From: Clostridium sp.
Lineage (GTDB): Bacteria; Bacteroidota; Bacteroidia; Bacteroidales; Muribaculaceae
Length of the DNA stretch: 44,833 nucleotides
Direction: 5' to 3'
NCBI GenBank assembly: GCA_023663805.1
Contig: JAMPGR010000008.1
Coordinates: forward strand, 1 to 44,833
Each line of letters opens with the position of its first letter. Position 1 is the stretch's first letter. The notes under the pieces are model-generated. The model was not told the origin of the DNA and made no database searches. It saw only the letters and a program-made list of their open reading frames with translations. Below, piece by piece: positions 16,434 to 24,584 of this stretch. A program made the position numbers and the translations under genes.

Positions 16434-17282
16434 TTATCGACGTTTGGCGGAAAAAAGTGAGATTCCCCGCTCGGTTTTCACGATTTTCTGCTCTTTCAGG
16501 AGGTGTCCGATTGCTTTCTTGAAATCTTTTTTGCTGCATTCGAACGATGCGCCGATATATTCCGGCGAGGTGTGGTCGCCGATGTCGAGATGGCCTCCAC
16601 CTTTCTCGAGGCGGTCGAGTATCCTCCGGGCGAGTTCTCCGATTCGCTCGGCCGCCGGAGGGAGGAGCGTCAGGTCGAGTTTCCCGTCTTCGCGGATCTT
16701 CCTGACATAGGCCGTCACAGGCTCTCCGACCTCGAGTTGGCGGTAGACCTGGTTCTCGTAGATCATGGCCGAATGGAGATTCTCGACGACGGCGCGGTAA
16801 CCGATCTCGGTGTGGCCCGTAACCATCGCCGAGACGCGCTGGAACGGTTTGTAGCGGGGAATCGTGTTGTCGATGAACTTCTCGATTTTGGCCGAGGCAA
16901 CGACGCGTCCCGAGGCGTCGTCGAGATAGACATAGACAAGATACTGCATCCCGCGGCGCATCCTCGTTTTCTGCTCGCGGAACGGAACGAGAAGGTCTTT
17001 TTCGAGGCCCCAGTCGAGAAACGCCCCGACTTCGTTGACCGCCGTCACCTGGAGCCACGCCAGCTGGCCTACGGTCGCAAAGGGTCGTTCGGTCGTCGCG
17101 ACCGGACGGTCTTCGGAGTCGCGGTAGACAAACACCCGGAGCGGGTCTCCGCTGCGGAGCGGAGTGTCGATATACCGGGCCGGAAGAAGCACCTCGGCCG
17201 TATGGGCGTCATCGGTCAGATAGGCGCCGAAATCGACCAGACGCGATACCGCGAGGTCGTTGTATTGTCCGATTTTGATCAT
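16434..17282 (-). CDS. S1-like RNA-binding protein, CvfB/YitL family
   Basis: The 282-residue protein has three tandem S1-like OB domains (DFGAYLTDD, VNEVGAFLDWGLEKDLLVPF and GYRAVVENLHSAMIYENQ mark their strands) and a C-terminal winged-helix segment (FECSKKDFKKAIGHLLKEQ). This layout is that of CvfB (YitL), an RNA-binding regulator described in Firmicutes; the role in Bacteroidota is not settled. It is the first gene of the minus-strand run leading to lpxD. Its own -7 box lies at 17312-17305. Confidence 0.85.
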   Translation of the reverse strand: MIKIGQYNDLAVSRLVDFGAYLTDDAHTAEVLLPARYIDTPLRSGDPLRVFVYRDSEDRPVATTERPFATVGQLAWLQVTAVNEVGAFLDWGLEKDLLVPFREQKTRMRRGMQYLVYVYLDDASGRVVASAKIEKFIDNTIPRYKPFQRVSAMVTGHTEIGYRAVVENLHSAMIYENQVYRQLEVGEPVTAYVRKIREDGKLDLTLLPPAAERIGELARRILDRLEKGGGHLDIGDHTSPEYIGASFECSKKDFKKAIGHLLKEQKIVKTERGISLFSAKRR

Positions 17283-17304
17283 GTTCAGTTCATAAAATAT
17301 TTGT

Positions 17305-17312
17305 CAAAGTTA
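17305..17312 (-). promoter_or_regulatory. Candidate promoter (-7 box) of the CvfB-like gene
   Basis: The minus strand reads TAACTTTG, an exact TAnnTTTG match, 22 bases before the start codon at 17282. A -33 TTTG at the standard distance is not evident. Confidence 0.5.
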
Positions 17313-17335
17313 ACAAATCTTTTGGATGTTATCGC

Positions 17336-17343
17336 TATCTTTG
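17336..17343 (+). promoter_or_regulatory. Candidate promoter (-7 box) of rsmG
   Basis: TATCTTTG is an exact -7 match, 21 bases before the rsmG start at 17365, so the leader would be only about 15 bases. It is divergent from the CvfB-like promoter with 23 bases between the two boxes. The TTTG at 17321 is closer than the usual spacing. Confidence 0.5.
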
Positions 17344-17364
17344 CAGACAAAACCGCTGGACCGA

Positions 17365-17985
17365 ATGGACGAAATACTGAAATACTTCCCCTATCTTTCT
17401 GACCATCAACAAAAGCAATTCGCCGCCGCCGTCGCGGCCTGGACCGAATGGAACGCCCGGATAAACGTCGTCTCGCGAAAGGATATCGACAATATCTTCG
17501 AACACCATATACTCCACTCGCTCGCCATCGCGAAATTTTTCACACCCGAACCCGGAACCGAATTCATGGACCTCGGCTGCGGGGGAGGATTCCCCGGACT
17601 GCCGCTGGCGATCCTCTGGCCCGACTGCCGCTTCCACCTGGTCGACCGCGTCGCGAAAAAACTGCGCGTCGCCTCGGAGGTCATCGCGGCCGCTGAAATC
17701 GGAAATGTCACGACCCAACACGGCGACGCCGGCGAATGCCACCGCAAATTCGATTTCGTCGTCAGCCGCGCCGTCATGCCCCTTCCCGACCTTGCCAGAA
17801 TCTCGCGGCGCAACATCGCGCGGACCGTCCCGAACCGAATCGCCCCGGGATTGTTATGTCTGAAGGGGGGCGACCTCGCCGGAGAAATCGCGGCTGTCGG
17901 CGGAAATATCCTCGACATCCCTCTGAGCTACTGGTTCGACGAACCCTTCTTTGAAACAAAACAACTGATCTACGTCAATTTATGA
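17365..17985 (+). CDS. rsmG: 16S rRNA (guanine527-N7)-methyltransferase
   Basis: RsmG methylates G527 in the 530 loop of 16S rRNA using S-adenosylmethionine. The 206-residue protein is of normal length. The SAM-binding motif is FMDLGCGGGFPGLPLAI, preceded by the family segment WNARINVVSRKDIDNIFEHH and followed by FDFVVSRAV. The start at 17365 (MDEILKYFPYL) fits the family; the frame continues 39 bases upstream but those bases include the -7 promoter box. Its stop overlaps the start of the MBL hydrolase gene by four bases (ATGA), so the two are translationally coupled. Confidence 0.96.
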   Translation: MDEILKYFPYLSDHQQKQFAAAVAAWTEWNARINVVSRKDIDNIFEHHILHSLAIAKFFTPEPGTEFMDLGCGGGFPGLPLAILWPDCRFHLVDRVAKKLRVASEVIAAAEIGNVTTQHGDAGECHRKFDFVVSRAVMPLPDLARISRRNIARTVPNRIAPGLLCLKGGDLAGEIAAVGGNILDIPLSYWFDEPFFETKQLIYVNL

Positions 17986-18623
17986 AGATAAGCGCATTCC
18001 AGTTCAACCCCTTCGGGGAGATGACCTATATACTCTGGGATCCAGCGACACGCGAGGCCGCCATCGTCGACCCCGGCATGTCGAACAGCCGCGAAAACGA
18101 AATGCTCGACGATTTCATCACCGCGAACAACCTGAAGATCAAATACATTCTGAATACACACCTTCATGTCGACCATATCTTCGGCAGCCGCCACGCCGCC
18201 GACAACTACGGCCTGACAACCTCTGCCTCTGAAAACGACTCTTTCCTCGCCGAGAACGCCCGGGAACAGGCCCGCTCCTTCGGGCTGTCACCCGATATGG
18301 CCGACCGCCTCGAGATAGGCAACCCTCTTTCAGACGGCGATATACTCCACATCGGCGAAGAGCCGCTCGAAGTCATCGCGACTCCGGGACATTCTCCCGG
18401 TTCGCTTTCGTTCTACGCACCTGAATCGGGCTTCGTCATGACCGGCGACACCCTTTTCCGCCGCGGCATAGGGCGCACAGATCTTCCCGGCGGAAGTTCG
18501 CGCCAGATCGCCGACAGCATACGCCGGCGGCTCTACACCCTCCCCGACTCGACCCTTGTCGTTCCGGGCCACGGACCGACATCGACCATAGGCGAGGAAC
18601 GCCGCGGAAATCCATACGTCTGA
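17982..18623 (+). CDS. MBL-fold metallo-hydrolase (glyoxalase II-like)
   Basis: The 213-residue protein is a single metallo-beta-lactamase domain. The metal motif THLHVDH is followed by a second histidine in TPGHSPGSLSF, Asp in MTGDTLFRRGIGRTDLPGG and His in VPGHGPTS. These match the YcbL/glyoxalase II-like group, which hydrolyses thioesters such as lactoylglutathione-type compounds; the real substrate in Bacteroidota is not known. It overlaps rsmG by four bases and is therefore coupled to it. Confidence 0.9.
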   Translation: MKISAFQFNPFGEMTYILWDPATREAAIVDPGMSNSRENEMLDDFITANNLKIKYILNTHLHVDHIFGSRHAADNYGLTTSASENDSFLAENAREQARSFGLSPDMADRLEIGNPLSDGDILHIGEEPLEVIATPGHSPGSLSFYAPESGFVMTGDTLFRRGIGRTDLPGGSSRQIADSIRRRLYTLPDSTLVVPGHGPTSTIGEERRGNPYV

Positions 18624-18679
18624 CAAACATTTTAACTTTTTTTTTGAATAAGTAGGGCTCCTTTGTCGATTTAATTCAC

Positions 18680-18687
18680 TAATTTTG
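18680..18687 (+). promoter_or_regulatory. Candidate promoter (-7 box) of rho
   Basis: TAATTTTG is an exact -7 match. The nearest TTTG (18662-18665) is only 14 bases upstream, shorter than usual. The predicted transcript would start near 18694 with a leader of about 200 bases. Confidence 0.45.
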
Positions 18688-18693
18688 CAGTCG

Positions 18694-18893
18694 AAATTGC
18701 CGCCACTCACATTATCGCTCAAATCGTTTCGCTTTCATCGGAACAATTATCGCAACATGGTTGCATCCTCTCCCTCTGAATAGCCTCTCTCCTAACTCAG
18801 CAATACCAAACCGACGCGTCCACGACAGGACAAATCCCCATTTTATCACAAAGCCCTCAATTTCAACAACAACACTGTTGCCACAAAACATAT
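18694..18893 (+). promoter_or_regulatory. Long C-rich, G-poor leader of rho (candidate rut / autoregulatory region)
   Basis: The 200 bases before the rho start contain runs such as CATCCTCTCCCTCTGAATAG and TCAATTTCAACAACAACACTG and are notably poor in G from about 18750 on. Unstructured C-rich, G-poor RNA is the hallmark of Rho loading sites, and E. coli rho is autoregulated by termination in its own leader. A short frame starting ATGGTTGCATCC (eight codons) lies inside it. Autoregulation here is inferred, not shown. Confidence 0.5.
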
Positions 18894-20972
18894 ATGTATA
18901 ATCTCGAAGAACTTAAGGCGATGGAGACCGACAAACTGGTCGATGTCGCGAAGTCATTTGGAATAAACAATGTCGATCCGGCCGATACCGAATCGATACG
19001 CTACAGCATCCTCGACGCGCAGGCCGACCAGGTCGCCGCCTCGACACGCCAGGAATCAAAAACCCGCCAGAAACGCGGCCGAAAGGCCAAACAGACACCC
19101 CAGGAGGCTCCCGAAGGGGATCCCCAGGCTGAAATTCCGGCGGAAACCGCCGAAGAGAAACCCGCGCCGAAAAAACGGGGCCGCAAGCCGAAAAACAAGG
19201 AAGCGGAGAATCCCGCGCCCGAGGCTCCGGCCGAACAGCCGGCCGCCGAACCCGCTGAGCCCCGTCAGAAAGAGGGACGCGGCCGGAAAAAGAAAGGCCA
19301 GAAACAGCCCCAGGGTGAAAACCAGACTCAACAGTCCGAGGCTCAGACCCCGGAGACTCCCGTGCAACCCGAAGCCGGCACAGAGAACCTGCAGGCCCAG
19401 GAAGGAAAGCAGTCGCGCCGCGGCCGCCGCAAACGCCAGAACAACGACCAGCCCCAGCTTCTGCCCGCCCCCACGGAGGAGCCGATCGCTCTCCCCGAAC
19501 CGGCCGGCGACGGGACCCCGGCGACCCCGGAGGCTGACGACGAACAGAACGCAAACCAGGCTCCCGCCGAACAGGGACAGAACGGCGACCAGCAGACCCA
19601 GCAGGATTTCCGCCCGCGCGACACTTCGCTCGGATCCTTCTTCCCCCGCGGCGAACGCCGCTTCGTTCCGCGCTCACAGCGCGAAAAGGAGGAGGCTGCC
19701 GCCGCCGCAGCCATCGCCGCCGAAACCGCTCCGATCGTTCTGGCCGAACCGAACAAGGACCGCCAGCAGACCCATCAGCAGAACAACCAGCAGCGTAACA
19801 AAAAGAACAAGAACCGCCACCAGCAACAACAGTTCCAGCAGCCGGCATACTCGTTCGACGGCCTGATCGAAACGACCGGCGTACTCGAAATCGTCCCCGA
19901 AGGCTACGGCTTCCTCCGCTCCAGCGATTTCAACTATCTCCCCTCCCCCGACGATGTCTATGTCACCCAGTCGCAGATCAAAAACTTCGGTCTGAAAACC
20001 GGAGATGTCGTCGAGGCCGCTATCCGTCCGCCGCTGGAGGGGGAAAAATATTTCCCCCTGTCGAACGTCATACGCGTCAACGGACGCACACCCGAATTTA
20101 TCCGCGACCGAGTTCCGTTCGAACATCTGACTCCGCTTTTCCCCGACGAGAAATTCGACCTGACTTCCGGCTCGACATGTAATCTTTCGACCCGCGTCGT
20201 CGACATGTTCTCCCCGATCGGAAAGGGTCAGCGCGGCCTGATCGTCGCTCCCCCGAAGACCGGCAAGACAATCCTCCTGAAAGATATCGCTAACGCGATC
20301 GCCGAGAACCACCCGGAGACCTACATCATGATCCTCCTGATCGACGAACGCCCCGAGGAAGTCACCGACATGAGCCGCAGCGTCAAGGCCGAGGTTATCG
20401 CCTCGACATTCGACGAACCCGCCGACCGCCATGTCAAAATCGCCAGCATCGTCCTCGAGAAGGCGAAACGCATGGTCGAATGCGGCCACGATGTCGTTAT
20501 CCTTCTCGACTCGATCACCCGTCTGGCCCGCGCCTACAACACCGTCTCACCCGCCTCGGGCAAGATTCTCTCGGGAGGTGTCGACGCCAACGCCCTCCAG
20601 AAACCGAAGCGTTTCTTCGGCGCGGCCCGAAACATCGAGGGTGGCGGCTCGCTGACGATTATCGCGACGGCGCTGACAGAGACAAGTTCGAAAATGGACG
20701 AAGTCATCTTCGAGGAATTCAAGGGAACAGGCAACATGGAACTCCAGCTCGACCGCAAACTTTCGAACAAGCGTATCTTCCCGGCTGTCGACATCATGGC
20801 CTCCAGTACCCGCCGCGACGATCTGTTGCTCCGGACCGAGACGCTCAACCGCATGTGGATTCTCCGCCGCTTCTTGAGCGACCGCAACTCGATCGAGGCG
20901 ATGGAGTTCATCAAAGACCGTATGGAGCGCACCCGCGACAACGACGAACTGCTCCGAACGATGGGCGACTGA
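18894..20972 (+). CDS. rho: Transcription termination factor Rho with large disordered insert
   Basis: Rho is the hexameric RNA-dependent ATPase that terminates transcription. The 692-residue product has the SAP-like Rho N-domain ([19 protein letters not shown], residues 1-50). A low-complexity Lys/Arg/Pro/Glu/Gln-rich insert follows (about 55-320). Then come the cold-shock RNA-binding domain ([19 protein letters not shown]) and the ATPase core. The core shows the P-loop APPKTGKT (Lys458), Walker [17 protein letters not shown], and the Q- and R-loop segments ([33 protein letters not shown]). E. coli Rho is 419 residues; the insert accounts for the difference and is common in Bacteroidota and some Actinobacteria, where such inserts have been linked to RNA binding or phase separation. 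The next gene begins one base after its stop. Confidence 0.97.
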   Translation: MYNLEELKAMETDKLVDVAKSFGINNVDPADTESIRYSILDAQADQVAASTRQESKTRQKRGRKAKQTPQEAPEGDPQAEIPAETAEEKPAPKKRGRKPKNKEAENPAPEAPAEQPAAEPAEPRQKEGRGRKKKGQKQPQGENQTQQSEAQTPETPVQPEAGTENLQAQEGKQSRRGRRKRQNNDQPQLLPAPTEEPIALPEPAGDGTPATPEADDEQNANQAPAEQGQNGDQQTQQDFRPRDTSLGSFFPRGERRFVPRSQREKEEAAAAAAIAAETAPIVLAEPNKDRQQTHQQNNQQRNKKNKNRHQQQQFQQPAYSFDGLIETTGVLEIVPEGYGFLRSSDFNYLPSPDDVYVTQSQIKNFGLKTGDVVEAAIRPPLEGEKYFPLSNVIRVNGRTPEFIRDRVPFEHLTPLFPDEKFDLTSGSTCNLSTRVVDMFSPIGKGQRGLIVAPPKTGKTILLKDIANAIAENHPETYIMILLIDERPEEVTDMSRSVKAEVIASTFDEPADRHVKIASIVLEKAKRMVECGHDVVILLDSITRLARAYNTVSPASGKILSGGVDANALQKPKRFFGAARNIEGGGSLTIIATALTETSSKMDEVIFEEFKGTGNMELQLDRKLSNKRIFPAVDIMASSTRRDDLLLRTETLNRMWILRRFLSDRNSIEAMEFIKDRMERTRDNDELLRTMGD

Positions 20973-20973
20973 G

Positions 20974-22113
20974 ATGGGAGGAGATCTTCGTCTCTTCAAT
21001 CCCGAAACCGATATGGCTCTTGCAGCCGATTGCGCGGCATTCACCCCCGGGGCGGCTGCCGCGCAACTTCGTTTTTCGGGTGCGTTGCTACCATACTGGA
21101 TGGCCGACGACGGCGACGCAATCATTGTTCCTCCCGGAACAGCCGGCAGGCTCCATATCGAACATGACCTGCGGCTTGTCCACCGGTGCGTCGACTTTGT
21201 CGAACTGCCTCTGAAGAAGGAGAGCTCCAGACTGCGACCGGCCCCCTGGGGCTGGAACGCCTCTGTCAGGCATGAACTCCAACGCGGCGGAGTCGATCCG
21301 TCGCTCCTTCCTGACACTGAAAAACTAATGATGCTCCGTCACTTATCCTCGCGTCGGACTACTATACAGATTAACCGTATGCTCGACGTTCCGCCGGAAG
21401 AGACGACCGAGCCGGTCTTCTGCCGCGATATCGGGGAGTTCGAGGAGGCGGCGCGCCGTTTCGATGGTCGCTTTGTCGTCAAACTCCCCTGGTCGAGCAG
21501 CGGAAGGGGGGTATTTTTCTCCCCGCAGCATTCCGAACAGAATATACGGCGCATCGCCGGAGGGGGAATCAGGCGTCAGGGAGGAATCATGGTCGAACGA
21601 CTTCTCAACCATCTGCGTGATTTTGCGGTTCTGTTCCGAATAGCCGACGGCAAGGTCTGCTACAAGGGCTTGTCTCTCTTTTTCAACGGAACGAATTCCG
21701 GAGCCTACCTTGGGAATATCGTTGCGCCCCAGTGGGTTCTGTGGGATATGGTCTGCAAAGTTGTCGGTCAGGAAACGGTTGTCGAAACAATCGACCGGCT
21801 GACGGCGACCCTGGACCGGATATTTTCCGTTCCAGCCGTGCGGTTCTACGACGGATGGGTCGGGGTCGATATGATGGTCCACCGTCTCGGCGACCGCGCG
21901 GCCATAGCCCCCTGTGTCGAACTGAACCTGCGTTCGACCATGGGTGTTCTCGCGCTGAATCTGGAGGAAAGGCTGCTCGTCAACGGGACCGGAACAATGC
22001 GTGTCGCCGAGGCCGCAGAAAAGATTTCTCCCTACGCCGTCGACTTGTCTCCTGTCGGAGGTCGGTTCCGCTTCGTTTACGAGGCGGATCAGAATGTCTT
22101 GAGTTCCTGGTAG
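20974..22113 (+). CDS. Uncharacterised ATP-grasp-like protein
   Basis: The 379-residue protein is not assignable to a named enzyme. It shows an ATP-grasp pattern: a central FVVKLPWSSSGRGV loop (Lys170 and the Ser/Gly-rich loop, residues 167-180), GGIMVERLL as the second nucleotide-binding strand, and CVELNLRSTMG (Glu316, Asn318) as the acidic metal-binding end. ATP-grasp enzymes join carboxylates to amines or thiols through acyl-phosphates; the substrate is unknown. The N-terminal part (LRLFNPETDMALA, residues 5-17) does not resemble the common precursor domains. The gene starts one base after the rho stop, so it is almost certainly cotranscribed and translationally coupled with rho. Its 3' end overlaps the convergent maf by 25 bases. 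Confidence 0.75.
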   Translation: MGGDLRLFNPETDMALAADCAAFTPGAAAAQLRFSGALLPYWMADDGDAIIVPPGTAGRLHIEHDLRLVHRCVDFVELPLKKESSRLRPAPWGWNASVRHELQRGGVDPSLLPDTEKLMMLRHLSSRRTTIQINRMLDVPPEETTEPVFCRDIGEFEEAARRFDGRFVVKLPWSSSGRGVFFSPQHSEQNIRRIAGGGIRRQGGIMVERLLNHLRDFAVLFRIADGKVCYKGLSLFFNGTNSGAYLGNIVAPQWVLWDMVCKVVGQETVVETIDRLTATLDRIFSVPAVRFYDGWVGVDMMVHRLGDRAAIAPCVELNLRSTMGVLALNLEERLLVNGTGTMRVAEAAEKISPYAVDLSPVGGRFRFVYEADQNVLSSW

Positions 22114-22661
22114 AGGCGGTGGACCGGCAGACCCATGACGTTGTAGTAACTGCCGATAATCTCCTTGACACCCATCGCTCCGATGCGTTCCTGAATTCCA
22201 TAGGCTCCGGCTTTATCGAACGGCCGGAATTCTGTGACATAACCGGTAATCTCCTCGTCGGTCAGGTCGCCGAAGACGACCTCGGTCGTGACCGAAAAGC
22301 GTTCCATACGGTCGACGGTCGTCAGGCATACTCCGGTGATGACCCAGTGGTATCTCCCCCGGAGCCGCTTCAGCATCGAGACAGCCTCCTGCTCGTCGCG
22401 TGGCTTCCCAAGGAGATTTCCGTCGAGGATGACAACCGTATCGGCCGTTATAAACAATTCACCGGGACGGATTCGGTCGCGGTAGGCCATCGCCTTGACG
22501 ACGGCAAGATATTCCGGTACATCCTCGGCCGGCATATCTTCGGGATAGGTCTCGTCGACGTCAATCGATTCCGGACGGGAGAATTCGACGCCGAGCATCG
22601 AGAGCAGTTCGCGGCGGCGAGGCGAGCCGCTGGCAAGATATATCTTGTAGTCGGTATACAT
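22089..22661 (-). CDS. maf: Maf family nucleotide pyrophosphatase
   Basis: Maf proteins hydrolyse non-canonical or canonical nucleoside triphosphates (dTTP/UTP or m7GTP types) to monophosphates. The 190-residue product opens with the family signature YKIYLASGSPRRRELL, carries VDETYPEDMPAEDVPEYL and ITADTVVILDGNLLGKP, and ends with the NVMGLPVHRLYQEL helix. The ATG at 22661 is preferred because it places the signature near the N-terminus; a GTG at 22691 is also in frame. It is last in the run nitroreductase, Rossmann protein, KdsC-like phosphatase, maf. Confidence 0.93.
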   Translation of the reverse strand: MYTDYKIYLASGSPRRRELLSMLGVEFSRPESIDVDETYPEDMPAEDVPEYLAVVKAMAYRDRIRPGELFITADTVVILDGNLLGKPRDEQEAVSMLKRLRGRYHWVITGVCLTTVDRMERFSVTTEVVFGDLTDEEITGYVTEFRPFDKAGAYGIQERIGAMGVKEIIGSYYNVMGLPVHRLYQELKTF

Positions 22662-22699
22662 TTCGATTTTTTCGGATTTTCTATTTGACACTCTCTATG

Positions 22700-23212
22700 T
22701 CACGCCCCCCCGACGGGCCATATCCCCTGGGCGCGCATGACCTGCTCGACGATATCGCGCCCGACGCCATACCCCCCGATACAGGGGGAGATATAGTCGG
22801 CCGCCTCGAGGATGTCGGCGCAGGCGTCGGCCGGAGCGACTCCGAGTCCGGCCAGGCGGACAGCGCCGAGATCCGGCACATCATCCCCGGCATATACAAC
22901 CTCTTCGGGGTTCAACCCGTTTTCGGCCATCCATCGGTTCATCACTTCGACTTTGTCTTTCGCTTCCATAACGACGGTCTGGAAGCCGAGCGAGGCAAAC
23001 CGCTGTTCGATTCCGCTCGCCCGCGCTCCGGAGATTATCGCCATATGGAATCCTTTTTTGACAGCGAGTTGCAGCGCATAGCCGTCGCGGAGATTGACCA
23101 TCCGGTTAGGGAGTCCGTTCAGCCCTAGGGGGACAACGATGGGCGAAAGAACGCCGTCGACATCGAAGGCCATCCCCCTGATTTTTGTCAGGTCATAAGG
23201 TATCCGGCTCAT
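22700..23212 (-). CDS. HAD phosphatase, KdsC-like (KDO-8-phosphate phosphatase family)
   Basis: The 170-residue protein is a cap-less HAD hydrolase. MAFDVDGVLS holds the nucleophile and acid/base aspartates, IISGA is motif II, the Lys in MEAKDKVEVM is motif III and YAGDDVPDLGAV is motif IV. This form is shared by KdsC, which removes phosphate from KDO-8-phosphate in LPS core synthesis, and by related acylneuraminate phosphatases. A link to the lipid A genes elsewhere in the window is plausible but they are not adjacent. The start overlaps the Rossmann gene by 20 bases. Confidence 0.88.
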   Translation of the reverse strand: MSRIPYDLTKIRGMAFDVDGVLSPIVVPLGLNGLPNRMVNLRDGYALQLAVKKGFHMAIISGARASGIEQRFASLGFQTVVMEAKDKVEVMNRWMAENGLNPEEVVYAGDDVPDLGAVRLAGLGVAPADACADILEAADYISPCIGGYGVGRDIVEQVMRAQGIWPVGGA

Positions 23213-23996
23213 ATCCGTAGTGTTTCAGGATTCGTTTCGAAATAGTTCTGTAGAGTTCGGCATCGTCGGCCTGAAGTTCGGCCATATGGCTGCGCATGAC
23301 GTCGATGTCGCCGCGGCGGGCCGGTCCGGTCTGCGCCTTTTCAGGCCCGACCTGCGCGGCTTTGTCGAGAGTCTCGCGTATCAGGGGCCACACGACCGAC
23401 ATATCGTATCCCTCTTTCGACAGCAACGTGTCGGCCGTCGTCCAGATGTGGTTGACGAAATTGCAGGTCAGCACTCCGGCGATATGCAGAACGCGCCGCC
23501 GGCGGCTGTCGGCTTCGCGGACGTTGTCGCTGACGGAGCGCGCCAGCGCTGTCAGAAAGTCAGTTGTCCGGCGGTTGCTCCCCTCGATAAAGATCGGAAC
23601 TTCCCGGCAGTCGACAAGTTTTCCCCGGGAGAAGGTCTGCAGGGGGTAGAAGACACCATAGTTGTCGCTCAGCGGGCTGAGTACCGATGCTTCGATTCCG
23701 CCGGAGGTGTGGGCCCAGACTGCGCCCGGCGTGCGAGGCAGACGGCCGACGATTTCGGGATAGGCGTTGTCGGCGACGGCGACGAGATAGAAGTCGGCGC
23801 TGTCGGTCATCCCTGAGATATCCGCGAGAGGCTCCGCGCCGAGTAACCTCGCCAAATCGGCCGCGTGGCCGAGGGTCGGAGCCCATACCTGCCGGAAATC
23901 GACCGCGGCGGAGAGCGCCTGCGAAAGCGACCATGCGAGATTCCCGGCACCGACCATGACGGCGGTCGGGCGCCGCTGGTTTTCGTCAGCGGTCAT
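23193..23996 (-). CDS. Rossmann-fold NAD(P)-binding protein with DUF2520 domain
   Basis: The 267-residue protein has an N-terminal dinucleotide-binding fold, TAVMVGAGNLAWSLSQAL, and the PRTPGAVWAHTSGGIEASVLSPL region seen in prephenate-dehydrogenase-like and F420 oxidoreductase-like folds. The C-terminal part is a helical DUF2520 domain (FYPLQTFSRGKLVDCREVPIF opens it; HIAGVLTCNFVNHIWTTAD is a long helix). The substrate is unknown. The start at 23996 overlaps the nitroreductase stop by four bases (ATGA). The frame is open further upstream, but those residues are antisense to codons of the nitroreductase frame and not credible. Confidence 0.87.
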   Translation of the reverse strand: MTADENQRRPTAVMVGAGNLAWSLSQALSAAVDFRQVWAPTLGHAADLARLLGAEPLADISGMTDSADFYLVAVADNAYPEIVGRLPRTPGAVWAHTSGGIEASVLSPLSDNYGVFYPLQTFSRGKLVDCREVPIFIEGSNRRTTDFLTALARSVSDNVREADSRRRRVLHIAGVLTCNFVNHIWTTADTLLSKEGYDMSVVWPLIRETLDKAAQVGPEKAQTGPARRGDIDVMRSHMAELQADDAELYRTISKRILKHYGYEPDTL

Positions 23997-24538
23997 TCTC
24001 CGCGCCCTGAGTCCCACTTCCCGATATGGACCTGTTCCCAGAGAAGGCGCGAGGTGTCGACCGGTTTGCGCTGTTCGTCCTTGTGGCCGAAAGTTACGAC
24101 ACAGAGGACGGAGATCTCCTCGGGAATGTCGAGGAGACGTTGGATATACTCCTCGCTCGGAATGCCGTCGGCGGTGAATCGTCCGCGAACCTGGATCCAG
24201 CACGATCCGAGACCGAGATCCTCGGCCTGGAGTTGCATGAAGACTGCCGCGATCGACGCATCCTCGATCCAGGGGTCCGATTTTCTCGAGTCGCCGCAGA
24301 CGACGACGGCGAGCGGGCAGCGCCCGACCGGAGCGGCTCCGGCGGGTTTGCACTGCGAGAGGCTCTCGAGAGTGTTCTGGTCGTCGACGACGACGAACTG
24401 CCACGACCGACTGCTTTTCGATGTCGGGGCAAGGAGCGCGGCCTCGAGTATCAGTTTGACCTGGTCGGCGGTCAGTTGTTGCGGTGTATAGCGGCGTATG
24501 CTGTGTCGGTTGACCAGCAGATCATGTAGAGTTTCCAT
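23993..24538 (-). CDS. Nitroreductase family FMN-dependent oxidoreductase
   Basis: The 181-residue protein fits the compact nitroreductase fold, an FMN enzyme using NAD(P)H. The opening helix and RHSIRRYTPQQLT segment is the family hallmark for phosphate binding. APTSKSSRSWQFVVVDD follows, then DASIAAVFMQLQAEDLGLGSCWIQ near the dimer interface, and a C-terminal strand and tail (LCVVTFGHKDEQRKP). The physiological substrate cannot be read. It overlaps the downstream Rossmann gene by four bases and is 46 bases after the SPOR protein gene, so it may be read with either a weak own promoter or from 25583. Confidence 0.92.
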   Translation of the reverse strand: METLHDLLVNRHSIRRYTPQQLTADQVKLILEAALLAPTSKSSRSWQFVVVDDQNTLESLSQCKPAGAAPVGRCPLAVVVCGDSRKSDPWIEDASIAAVFMQLQAEDLGLGSCWIQVRGRFTADGIPSEEYIQRLLDIPEEISVLCVVTFGHKDEQRKPVDTSRLLWEQVHIGKWDSGRGE

Positions 24539-24584
24539 CTTTTTCGGAAGATATTTTGTTCTGTTATGTTAGGTTTCAGGCGTA

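Noticed and set aside
18950..19850. Long open frames on both strands over the Rho insert
   Set aside because: They arise from the GC-rich, low-complexity codons of Rho. They are Arg/Pro/Ser-rich and lack promoters.
23997..24404. Upstream extension of the Rossmann/DUF2520 gene
   Set aside because: The Arg-rich residues are a shadow of the nitroreductase codons; the true start overlaps its stop by four bases.
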